DNA of 64,000 nucleotides from Tanypteryx hageni (taxonomy: Eukaryota; Arthropoda; Insecta; Odonata; Petaluridae). Below, piece by piece: positions 54,293 to 64,000 of the stretch (position 1 is its first letter; each line of letters opens with the position of its first letter). The DNA lies in assembly GCA_028673005.1 (NCBI GenBank), contig CM054115.1:806001-870000 (forward strand), given 5' to 3'. The notes under the pieces are model-generated. The model was not told the DNA's origin. It ran no database searches and saw only the letters and a list, made by a program, of their open reading frames with translations. The position numbers and the translations under genes were made by a program.

Positions 54293-54452
54293 ATACCTGC
54301 AATGGATAGATCTTCTAGGAAGGAAGGAAAGAAATTTCTCTCGTTTGTTTGTGTGCGAGAAGCATTTTGAGAGGAAATGTTTCTCATTTTTAGGTGTTAA
54401 GCCTCGCTTACTTCACCTAGCTGTGTCATCCATTGCCTTGGCCGTGAATATG
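54293..54452 (+). CDS. Possible exon with the second half of a THAP domain
   Basis: The exon is flanked by TTCTTAACAG and GTACGT and enters in phase 2. It encodes YLQWIDLLGRKE, then RLFVCEKHFERKCFS and RLLHLAVSSI. In THAP zinc fingers the conserved order is Trp, then CxxH, Phe and an AVPTI/AVPSI-like end, and all are here (AVSS in place of AVPS). The first half of the domain, with its CxxxxC pair, was not found upstream. The frame from the donor at 54183 meets a TGA without an ATG. So this is either a gene with an unseen 5' exon or a relic, possibly from a THAP-bearing P-type transposase. Confidence 0.45.
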
Positions 54453-55124
54453 GTACGTGTCAGTTCACAAAATAAGCCGTAATTTTAGATTGAGTAGCTG
54501 AAATTTCTATTTAAAACTTCTCGCGGTTATCAGTAGATTATAGTGAGTTTGGAAGTTAAACTGCAACATAGATGCCAGAGGATAGAATTGTGCTTGTAAT
54601 AGAATGAAATAAGTTTACCGTAGCGATGTCTCATTGTTTTAATTTGAAATATTTTGAATTTACAGAAATTGTTAACTTGATTATTTCTTGTTTCTCATTA
54701 TGCATTTGTTTATAATCGTAGACTTTAAGATAATTCTTTTTTGTTTCAAAACATTTAGAAATATGTATATATTTTTCGATAGAGAAATTGAAATTTCTAT
54801 ATCAAAGGTTTTCCTTGTTATATGATGAATACATATAGATCTTAAATGGGCTAACTGTAACTGATGTGAACACGTAAACGTCAGCAAATACAACTGTGTT
54901 TAGAATAAATTATAGATAAAGTGGACATTTTCTAGTGCAATGTGATATGTTTAATTTTACAAATGGTAATGTGATCTTCATAGAAACATTGTTTATGGGC
55001 CGTAAGCGCATTTGCCTTATTTTACATTTATTGCAACATTTGAAGCATACCCATTGCCTCCTGCATCAATTTCATTAGGTTTAGCAGGTTTAATGATTGA
55101 TATTAATTTTCGTTCTTTTTACAG

Positions 55125-55208
55125 GTGCAACAGAAAGAGAATGTGTTCCAGGGCCGAAGAAATCACTTTACAAATAGATTTTTGCTTGATCCACAAATTC
55201 ATTCTTGA
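55125..55208 (+). CDS. Possible last exon of the THAP-like gene
   Basis: The acceptor CTTTTTACAG precedes 55125. In the phase set by the previous exon it encodes VQQKENVFQGRRNHF and ends with TGA at 55208, with no internal stop. An AATAAA at 55402 could be its polyadenylation signal. No domain is visible. Confidence 0.4.
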   Translation: MQQKENVFQGRRNHFTNRFLLDPQIHS

Positions 55209-56027
55209 CGTGAAAGTTTGACGTTTTTCGCCCACGTGAATTTCCTTTAATTACGTTTCATGCATAAAAGGTATTAACGTTATAAAGTTCTGTTACAATA
55301 ATCCATTTTTATATCCTTATTGTATAATATTTATGTAAAAATACCTGGCTGTTATGTAATTTGATAATGACTTTGTACTCTCGCAATGTGTGATATACGG
55401 TAATAAATTCGATTTCTTATGTGCAATTCTTTCATTCATGTCCATTTAATATGTCCGTGCAATTCGTGTGCTATTATTATTGTAATAAAACGGGAGGGGA
55501 AGGGGTCGAGGGACATCCTGTAATGACGTCGCGCTAGCATTCGTTGACACGTAGTTCCAAATTTTCCCGTTGACCCATTGATTGTCGCCCCTCCATGGAA
55601 AACCTGGGAATCGTTTTATAGGAATAATAGATGGTAGCTCGTAAACACTTTGGCTACAAGTTGAACAGTAGTATAAAACTTCTTCAGCCAAGGTGGGCGA
55701 AACGCATAGGGCTTACCCTACAATTTTTTGGCTGAAGGAGTTTTATACTGCTGTTTATAAGAATAAGTTTCCGGTCTTTCCGTAAGGTCACTAGTCTTTG
55801 ACTTCTATCTTAAAGTTCAAACACAAATTGTAAGACTGGCAGCCAGTCGTTGGATCGAAATAGTTACACAGGTAACTGAGAGATGGCGCTGCCAGTCCTG
55901 GAATCGAAATACTTATGCAGGAAACTGATTAATGGCGCTGTTATAATAATAAGTTATTGAGGAGGAATGCTTTCCGCTCCTCCAAAACAACAACAACATG
56001 TAATTTGCCATATAAAAACGGAGAAAG
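55209..56027. other. Intergenic, with a foldback and a 49-bp tandem pair
   Basis: A 26-nt inverted repeat (CAGTAGTATAAAACTTCTTC at 55663 and its complement ending near 55752, two mismatches) has a short loop. A tandem pair with period 49 occurs at 55843-55940 (CCAGTC..GG.ATCGAAATA then ATGGCGCTG). The minus-strand frame at 55446-55691 has no domain. Confidence 0.6.
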
Positions 56028-58636
56028 TAGGGTTACCAACTGTAAGACCTTCTTGACCTGAAGATTTTAGTCTGCAACCCGGAGAATTTGAAGGAATACG
56101 CTTTTTTACGAGTTTTCAGTTGTTCACTAGTTGTTAATTAATTAGTATGATAAATTGCATCAATACATTTTCAAATATCAAAGAAATATTATTTATTTAG
56201 TTATGCATAAATATAATAAATGATTAATTAATTATTTTGGCATCTTTTTTAGACCAAAGGGTACGAATATGTGTATTACAATATCTACTAAGAAACTTCA
56301 GTCCTTTCTGGTCAGGAAGAAATATGTTTAGGGCCTAAATAAGATTTTTGAAGGGTAGGGAGATGGGTTCGTTACAAAAATTATGAACTAAAATAACTTC
56401 AATTTTAAATTTTATACACAACACAATACACAAATTTTATAATATTCTTATTGAACACAATAAACGAACTTTTTAAATTTCTGCAAGTAAAATAAAATTA
56501 AGAAACATTTATTTCTTAAAATTATACCTATTTTGGCTCTGGGCTTTTTCCACTAAACCCTTTTGTGCCGGCGCTTTTAAATACGAATAAAATTGTTCAA
56601 AGCTCATGTCAAAATTAATTCTAATCGCCAGCTCAGCTTTAACCAGAGGAACACGCATTTTATTACGGTCATTCCTCCATACTGTCTCCATAATAGAAAA
56701 AACACGTTCTATGAACGCATTACTGACAGGAACACTCATTACTTTCGAGACAATTTCTGTTAATTCCGAGACATTTTTCTCATTTTTAAAAATTTCAACC
56801 CAAATTTTCTCATTTGCGCAATTTTCAACTTTTCTTAATTCTGGTAAATATTTTGTAACTATGTTTATTTCGTCATATAACCGATCTTCATTGATCTTTA
56901 TATTTAACATGTTTGCAACTTTTAGTACACCGTCATATTTGAGATCATATTTCCTAATACTTAACGCAGCCAAATACTTAAAACAACTATTTTCAAAGTC
57001 ATAATATTTTTTTTAGTAATTTACAGTACGAATATAAACCTCTCTAGCTTCCGCTGCAAACTTATCTTGTACGCAGTTTATTAAAATGCCTTAAAGAAGC
57101 GCGAACTTTACTTACAAAGAAACTATCCCTTAATCGGGATTCTAATTTTTCTTTTAGAGATGTCATTATGTCATGTAATTCTGTTGAAGAAATATCATTT
57201 TCTTCTAATATTAAAATTGACTAGCTGATAAAATTAAGAAAATGTGAGAAAAAATACAAAAATAATTCAGGAATAGAAGGCACTGTCATGTCATCTTCCA
57301 TTTCATTTTCTTGCGATTTTACAAATTTCCAAATAAGGGCATCACAATCGTCTCCTCCGTTTTAAAAAGTCCTGCTTTATTGCAGGCCAAGATGACAGTA
57401 TTCGATCTACCGCCTTGGATAAACTCAACCATCTTGTAGGTACATTTCTTAACATTTGAGCATAATCCAGGTTAAAAAATTCAAAACAAGATTGTAGCTC
57501 CCTTTTGCATACTGTACTTCTTGAAAATTCGGAATAAATTTTATTGACTAACGTTTCTATATCATAAGTTCATTTTTTATACGCATGTTTTGCTGCATTG
57601 TGTATCACATGACAATTACAATTAGCCTTTAATATGTACGCATTTGAGCTACACAATTATTGACAGAATTGGATTGGCCATAATTTACGACTGCATTGTC
57701 TCCTGAATAAGCAGCAACATTGTCAATTAATAATTCACGTTCGTTGAGAAATGTTAGAATTTTATTTGTTATTGCATCAGAAGATTCAAAATAATCAGTA
57801 TTAAAATCCAAAATTCTATTTTTGATGCCCTGTTCTGGTACTAAGTAGCTGACAATTAACGGATACAATTTCATGTTTCCTTTACTGGACGCGTCAGATG
57901 AAATAGAAAAGTATCTAGGCTTTTCAACATCTTTTTTTTGAGGTCACAGAAAACTAATTCAATTGCTTTTGGTCCTAGAATATTTTCGGTTAGACTTGAT
58001 GCTTTTGTTCGTCCGCAGTGTAATTGTTTTGACAACGAAGAATCTGGTCGTTTAAGCCATTCATTATTAAATATGGTAAAATAATATTTTTTCTTTTTCA
58101 TCGGTGTTTGATCTTCAGAAGTGGAAATTTTCACAAAGCTGTAAATCAAATAACATATATAAATTAAAATATTTAAATATAATGAATATAAAAAGTAATT
58201 TTACTTAGGAAATAAAGCTCAACATCAATAAACAATTCACATAAATACTTCCTACACAGAAGCAAAGAACAGCCACCTATCTTTTATGTAGAACCTGCAT
58301 TCATGCTGATTCATGCAAAGATCCTACTGAACAGGCATGCAAATCGATAAATAAGTCAAATCGATAGGTTTTGAAATAGGACATATAATGCCACGCTATG
58401 TCAGGCCGGAACTAATAGCAAATTTTAGAATTAATAGCAGATTTTAGAACCAGCTGCACAGAAGTACCTAACCTGAGAATGGTGCATAAATAAACAAACA
58501 TTATTTCATCGAAATCAAAAAATATTTGTAGAATTTGTAGCTGTAGACCCGAAGAAATTTATTACAAACCCGAAGCCCGAAGAAATGTTGCTAAACGGGA
58601 AGTGTTCGTGTCAAAATGACACTGTTGGCAATCCTA
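56028..58636 (-). mobile_element. hAT element C, degenerate
   Basis: Imperfect inverted ends: TAGGGTTACCAAC near 56028 and the complement of TAGGATTGCCAAC near 58636. No target duplication was readable. The interior encodes a broken hAT transposase on the minus strand, different from element B. Confidence 0.65.
56509..58149 (-). pseudogene. hAT transposase (element C), broken
   Basis: From the 5' side: an N-terminal segment (KKYYFTIFNNEWLKRPDSS) at 57871-58149; a catalytic-domain segment (MKLYPLIVSYLVPEQGIKN, IDNVAAYSGDNAVVN) at 57629-57874; and the dimerisation region (VMSVPVSNAFIERVFSIMET) at 56509-56973. Stops and frameshifts lie between them, notably in 57000-57600. The protein class is the KIAA1586-like hAT transposases. 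It is inactive. Confidence 0.75.
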
Positions 58637-58639
58637 GGC

Positions 58640-58723
58640 CCATTCTATTTTGACAATTGTCCATTTAATTTTGACAATGGTCCATTCTATTTTGACAATA
58701 TTTCATTCTATTTTGACATTTCT
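58640..58723. repeat. Minisatellite, 4 x 21 bp
   Basis: Four units of CCATTCTATTTTGACAATNNT-type sequence start directly after the element C terminus. Unit 2 has TTAA for TCTA and the last unit is most diverged. Confidence 0.9.
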
Positions 58724-60984
58724 TCTTTTAATTACATATCAAATACTTGTTATGATTATTCATAACTTTTATTTCATGGGCATATTGTTTTATATAGTTT
58801 TATTTATAGTTTAAAATGCAATACAATAATGATGGACACCAAAATAGAAAATATTATACACAGTCTACAATTTTGTAGCAAAAAAACTGTTAATACACAG
58901 CCCAATATAAACATCGAAAAGATAGATCGTTTTAACATTCTTTAGAAGTGAATATATTGAAATAGGTTTTCATTGGTGTCAAATTTTGGTGCCCATTTGG
59001 ATAGGTGCCTGAGGAGGTCGACTCACCTCTATATTTGCAATTTATTAGTTTGTCTATTAAGTATAATTGGCAGAGGTTTTATCATAGCATTTTCGACTTT
59101 GAAAGTGTTAGACATCACGAAAAAGCTGTTACTGAATTCAAAAGTATGACATTATGCTCCAAGAGAGCTGATACGATGGAGAAAATGGAATAAAAATTGA
59201 TTTAGATTTCATTGATATCTCATCATGGATCCGGCAAGTGTTAAAACAGGAGGTTAACCTGAGAATATAAGAACAGCGGTCAAAACGACTACTTGGCGCA
59301 TTTAGGTATACGAGCTAATATCTTAGAAACCAATTGAGGCCATAAACGTAATTTTTGGAAGTAAAACTTCATAAGAATAGGAACTTTCTGCGACTATTAA
59401 TTTGAGCAGGGGGATCATTTGAAATTCAAAAACGGTCAGACTGACTGAGCATCTAGTGTTGAGGAAATGGCTCAATCTAAATTAGGCACACCGATATAAA
59501 AAGTTTACGAATTGTATTTTTCAAGTCATAGAGTGAACTTCTTTTCCACAAATATGACACCATAAATCAGCCTGTTCATTAGAGAGTGAAGGTAAGATTA
59601 TTACGGCATTCAGCGCTGACACTCACAAAACCCGCCGATCCTCAACATGGAATAATTGGCAGCCATTCCTTGCAAAATCATTAAAATACGCGTTATTAAT
59701 ATTTAATGGTGAAAAATGTAAATATAAACAGTAAAACCACATGCAACGTGAATTCCGATGGAGCATTTTCATCAAGGCACTTTATTGCATGACCGCACAC
59801 ACTGATTACAATTTCGGTGCATTTGCAAAGTTAGTAGTGGTGTTTTACACCCTAATGAGCCTGCTGAATAGCACAATTAATGCTACGGAACATTAGAATT
59901 CCAATAGATGTCATTAAATATTATATTATATATCTAGAATATATTTCCGTTTTTGCCAAATATCTCCATTAAGACTCCATTAATGCCAATATTTGCCATT
60001 ACTGAAGTTGGAGACTATTATTTCCTATAACTTTTGTTTGAAATATTTTTTCATAGAACAGACTGTTTAACAGATATTTTCATTATCAGTCTGAATTAAC
60101 ATTCAGTTCATTGATGTCGGCAGGTGACAGTTTTGATTGTTGCTGTGATAAAAATTTGCAATTACTGATATTTCAAAATAACGGATAAGTGACAGGAGTG
60201 AACACCCACTTCCGGTCGACCGATTTTTACCAAGAACTAATCAGATCTTCTAACTTTTACAAAAATGTTAAATATAAAATTTTGTGTTGACCCGATTAAT
60301 AGTTTTTGAGTTAGAGCACCCACAAAAATCTATCACATACAGACAGGCATCATCGAGAAAATAGTCAAAACGTGTTAAGGGGACCTTAAAACATGTATTT
60401 CCGTTGAAATCTCGAATTCGATTTTTTTCATGAAAGTAATACTTGCTCTATACTTTGTATATGGAGAAAGTCAAAATATATAATTCACATTCTAGTATAT
60501 TCCAGAGAGTTGAATTCTGTTCTTGATCTCATACTCGTCGGCATATATGCATTTATATTAAAATACATTTATATTAATAGATCATTGTTACCAATATAGA
60601 GCAATTAAAAGTTATCACCTAAATTCCATCTCGGTTTATATCAAACGGATTATCATGACATTGGTGATTAGCGTGTCCCGTGATATATAATGACAGGAAT
60701 GTTTAAATTCGTAAATTTTTTGTTTGAAAAAACATTTCACGTGTAGACGCAATAAAAAATGTTTTAGTCTGCTTTTTACAGAAAACAACCTTAGCCTCTT
60801 AAATGTATTTTTGTGTGTGTACTTGTGGGTTTAATAAGTGAAGAAAATTATGATATTGGTATTACCTGAGGTTGGACTTGATAATCATCATCACCAGGTT
60901 CCTCTTTCAAAGGCAGCAAATCCATCTGAAATTGAATGATCAAAAACACAAGAATACATTAAAATAATGTATTAGGAAAGAAAA
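58724..60984. other. AT-rich, no gene recognised
   Basis: A 62-codon plus frame at 59005-59193 has no domain. Sequence at 60340-60480 (CATCATCGAGAAAATAGTC, TTTGTATATGGAGAAAGTC) looks like a repeat tail common in arthropod DNA, but I cannot classify it. Confidence 0.45.
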
Positions 60985-61220
60985 GGGGAAAGCCAGCAAG
61001 GCCTATTGAATCATCTGCAACACGGCTAGCAGGGCATCACTTCCCTGAAGAGAATCCCCCTTCAGGCAAGAGAAGAGTCGCTCAGAGGAAGTGCTTTGTT
61101 TGCAAAAAAGGGAATAAGGAAGGAGACAGCCTACCGATGCAAAAACTGCCCTGGAAATCCTTCTATGTGTGTTGTGCCATGCTTTGAGATGTACCACACC
61201 CTATCCAAAATATCAGAATA
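60985..61220 (+). pseudogene. piggyBac transposase cysteine-rich tail (orphan, frameshifted)
   Basis: The plus strand reads RLAGHHFPEENPPSGKRRVA and RKCFVCKKGNK, then after a small shift at about 61115 YRCKNCPGNPSMCVVPCFEM and YHTLSK. This matches the end of piggyBac transposases. No catalytic domain or TIR is nearby, and it differs from the two other piggyBac remnants in the window. The opposite-strand frame at 61003-61197 is a shadow. Confidence 0.75.
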
Positions 61221-62079
61221 AGATTGTAAGTACTGTAGAAATTTAAAATTACAAGACAGACTTCTAAAAACATTACAGAAAAACAAGGCATTTATAATTA
61301 ATATTCCTGATTTTATCAGATTTTTAATTGCATTATTTTACGTGATATAAATAAAAATAAGAAATATGTCATAATGGAGCATATAAATACCTCGGTTTTT
61401 AAATTTTTAAATCACGATTGAGGGGTTAAAGTGGTAACTATCAATTTTTCAAAACTTAGGCTATGATTGGTTTGTATGAATCACCTCAACACACTCGAGC
61501 ATTTACTCTCATTGATTTTCTCGCTGGAAATCTATTTCTATCACATCTTGGCCTTTTTAAGAGTCCCTAGGGAAGTAAAATTTCGGTATATTATAATCAA
61601 AGGATATTAATCTAATTACCTGATTAGCACAATCATCTGTCAGGATTTCTTTTTTGATGAAACGGGGATGGAGAGCCATTTGAAATCAAATATTATTCGT
61701 AATTAGTTTTGAAACGAGCAAATACAATAAACTCTTGATTCTCTGAACTACATGGGTGGAAGGGATGTCTGGTTTTGGTGACAATCTGGTAAATCGAGGT
61801 GAAAAGCACATGCTCATATTAGCTGCTGAGATTAGTTCATAAAATCAGTTCGTACACCTGTCAGAGAGGACTCTTCTTGAGGATGCAAACAAGGGGACAT
61901 TGTTATACATATGAATTAGTGAAAATAGATTCTTAACCTTTGTGGTATGGCATTTAAAAGCCATTGGGGCATCTCAGGGCCAGATTGAGCTGCCACATCT
62001 CTTTAAATAACGAGCTAAGAAATCCGGTATCGCTCGACTAATACGAACTATTTACGACTGAATCTAATGCTATTTTTAA
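61221..62079. other. AT-rich, nothing recognised
   Basis: No domain-bearing frame, repeat or TIR pair is visible. Confidence 0.45.
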
Positions 62080-62560
62080 CAAACTTTCTGAGTACGCAGA
62101 AGATTGAAATTTGGTAGGAACGTTTGATTCTTACAGTAAAAGCCATTAATGAAAGAAAATTCCCAAAAAAGATCCGGGCTCGACTCTGGTAGATAATTTC
62201 TCTTTCTCGTAAGATAACGTGTAAAAATCTGTTTTTGGAATTTGAGGGTTTTACTCTTTCGCAAATTAAAATTAGAAAGAATTAACCTCCGATCTTCAAA
62301 GAAAAATGAATATCGTTTTCGATTCTTATTACTGCACTTCCCCTACGATTTGAAATCACTCTCAAGTAATACGTTTAAATAATATTTATTGGACAAATTT
62401 AAGCTTTTTAACGATACGTTGCCTTGCCGACCGTGTCATTGTTAAACCTCTAAATTTTATTGCCGTCTCAATTCTGATGCTATGTATGTAAGGAAAGGGT
62501 GCTTTGAATGCTTTAATAGGAGAGAAGGAAGAAAAAATGAAGAGAGACAGGAGAAGAGGG
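62080..62560 (-). repeat. Dispersed noncoding repeat R-B, copy 3
   Basis: On the minus strand the order CTGTCTCTCTTC, AGGTTTAACAATGACACGGTC, GGCAACGTATCGTTAAAAAG, GATCGGAGGTTAATTCTTTC and CCAGAGTCGAGCCCGGATC matches copies 1 and 2. The last motif is B-box-like. Confidence 0.65.
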
Positions 62561-63486
62561 GGAGAGAGGACGGAGAGATAGGTAGCGAAACCCGAAAACC
62601 TCCGCCAGCATTCAGCAACGCTGCGAAAGCCTTCAACTCAATCTGAAATGGGAAATTTAACGCCACGCCGAGGAATAAGGAAGTGACAGTCCCATAAGAC
62701 CTATAAGAATACGTTTCACGCAGAGCGCACTGGCGGCTCAGGATAAAGCTATAGCCCGGGAAACTCAAACCCATTTGGCCTGTACGAAATATTCGCAAAA
62801 ATTTTGTTTTAGATCGAATTTGACGTAATTACGTCATATTCTGTTCGTTATTGCAAAATAAATATTAGAATTATAGCTTCTTACAAAAATTAATCAAATG
62901 TCATTTAGATAAATCTTTCTTCATTAATCAGAAATGCAATCTCATTAAATGAAAATTCAACCTAGACTTTCTTTCACGGAATAGCTAGTCACAAGGGAAA
63001 ATTACAATTATGATATTGCTTCACATGTAATTACAACATATTTTCAATAGAAATATTTTAATAATTTTATTAGGAGAGTTATGATCGAATGAAAAACAAT
63101 CCTGTATTAGAATTTAGATGGTTATAAAGCAAATAACGCTGTCAAATAACAACATTCAAAATCAATTTATAATGAGTAATTTATTATAAGAAAATGTACA
63201 ATAAGATTCTTCTATACCGTTTACAACTGAATGCCTAAAAATACAATAAAAGCCCACAATTTACACATATTGAGTTAAGTACATAATGTATTTCTCTCAT
63301 ATACACCACCTTTTTGAATTTCGCGAATAATTGGTTCCGGAAAACTGCCGCGAAAAGCAAATTCCCGAAGTACAAGTCCAATTTCCCTCTAAGACGCAAT
63401 GTTATATATGCGAGTACAGTTCTCAGCCAACCTAACAAATTATTTTTTTTAACGTAAATAATGCAGTTTAAGAGAAAAGAATGGAT
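62561..63486. other. AT-rich, nothing recognised
   Basis: Frames at 62457-62798 and 63235-63438 (minus) have no domains, and the first overlaps the R-B repeat. Confidence 0.45.
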
Positions 63487-63591
63487 GCATCACAGAAAAT
63501 AAAGGAAGGTGTCACAGAAAACAAAGGAAGGTGTCACAGAAAACAAAGTAAAGCGTCACAAAAAACAAAGGAAGGCGTTACAGCAAATGAA
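63487..63591. repeat. Minisatellite, ~5 x 22 bp
   Basis: Units of the form GTGTCACAGAAAACAAAGGA AG repeat about five times with increasing divergence toward both ends. Confidence 0.9.
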
Positions 63592-63879
63592 AACCTAGCA
63601 ACATAAAGTTAAAAATATTCTTTTAATTATCTTCAGAACGCGTAATAGCAAGTGAAAACGCTTTGTTGGCATCGCTAATGTATGACGTATGCAAATTCGT
63701 GAACCGCAAGCTCGTGAAGTTAAAAAAAGGTGGTGCATTTTAAAAAACAGACCAAATTCACATTTTCTTCTTCATAGTAATGAAGAAACACTAAGTACCC
63801 CCCACATTTAAAAATACAAACAAACCAATTACATTTTTGGCACATTCTATTAGTTGCAACTTTCTGGCTGCGGTCCACT

Positions 63880-64000
63880 TTCATCATCATCATTCGTGTT
63901 CTGTCTTACGACAGGTCCTACCAATTAACTAATTAATTGGTTTTGACTAGGGAATATACATACACGGTGTGGTGGTTTCCCGTTGCCTTCCACACCGGAC
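63880..64000. repeat. Probable dispersed element running off the window
   Basis: TCATCATCATCATTCGTGTT, TCTTACGACAGGTCC and GTGGTTTCCCGTTGCCTTCC form a pattern that, from memory, is common as a dispersed repeat in insect genomes. The window ends inside it, so its class cannot be decided here. Confidence 0.45.

Noticed and set aside
61003..61197. Minus-strand 64-codon frame
   Set aside because: It is a shadow of the plus-strand piggyBac cysteine-rich tail.

Overview
This window looks like nuclear DNA of an arthropod, most likely an insect. It is AT-rich, carries spliced coding exons with GT/AG borders and (TA)n microsatellites, and is dense in arthropod-type transposable elements. I cannot name the species. 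No bacterial operon, rRNA or CRISPR array is present, and I found no standard tRNA gene.

Region 1 (1-17,600) holds the 3' part of a plus-strand gene for a ten-finger C2H2 zinc-finger protein. Four phase-0 exons are visible: 219-344, 3685-3744, 4904-5029 and 13054-14097. The 5' end lies outside the window. Its introns hold two SINE-like or modular repeats, a 3'-terminal Penelope-like element with a GIY-YIG domain between two (TA)n tracts, a truncated Tigger/pogo element, an unclassified TIR element and an orphan piggyBac C-terminus. A dead piggyBac with TTAA target sites sits just 3' of the stop codon.

Region 2 (17,600-36,350) is a nest of retroelements. A nearly complete Jockey-type LINE lies at about 18,470-23,480 on the minus strand, with ORF1 and ORF2 overlapping by 11 nt. 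Next is a minus-strand Ty3/Gypsy element at 25,812-36,154. A 926-bp hAT derivative with a perfect 8-bp target duplication interrupts its integrase, and a second Jockey-type LINE replaces the stretch between the 5' LTR remnant and gag. The 5' regions of both LINEs carry copies of the same hairpin, which matches a histone-mRNA stem-loop on one strand and a GNRA-tetraloop hairpin on the other.

Region 3 (36,352-53,369) is a tandem array of about 2.8 copies of a 6.08-kb unit. Each unit combines a degenerate hAT element (TSD AACTATCA) with a second TIR element whose ends read GGGGCCATCCTTAAAT. That second element carries the remains of an uncharacterised protein (DGGPDENPR and NAPGRSSFNRVERRM motifs plus a C2H2 finger). 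I regard this protein, enclosed by its own TIRs, as the best candidate for an undescribed transposase family.

Region 4 (53,370-64,000) is sparse. It holds two exons of a possible THAP-domain gene, another degenerate hAT element, one more orphan piggyBac cysteine-rich tail, two minisatellites and several dispersed noncoding repeats. Apart from the zinc-finger gene and perhaps the THAP exons, nearly every recognisable coding sequence comes from a mobile element, and most of these are broken.
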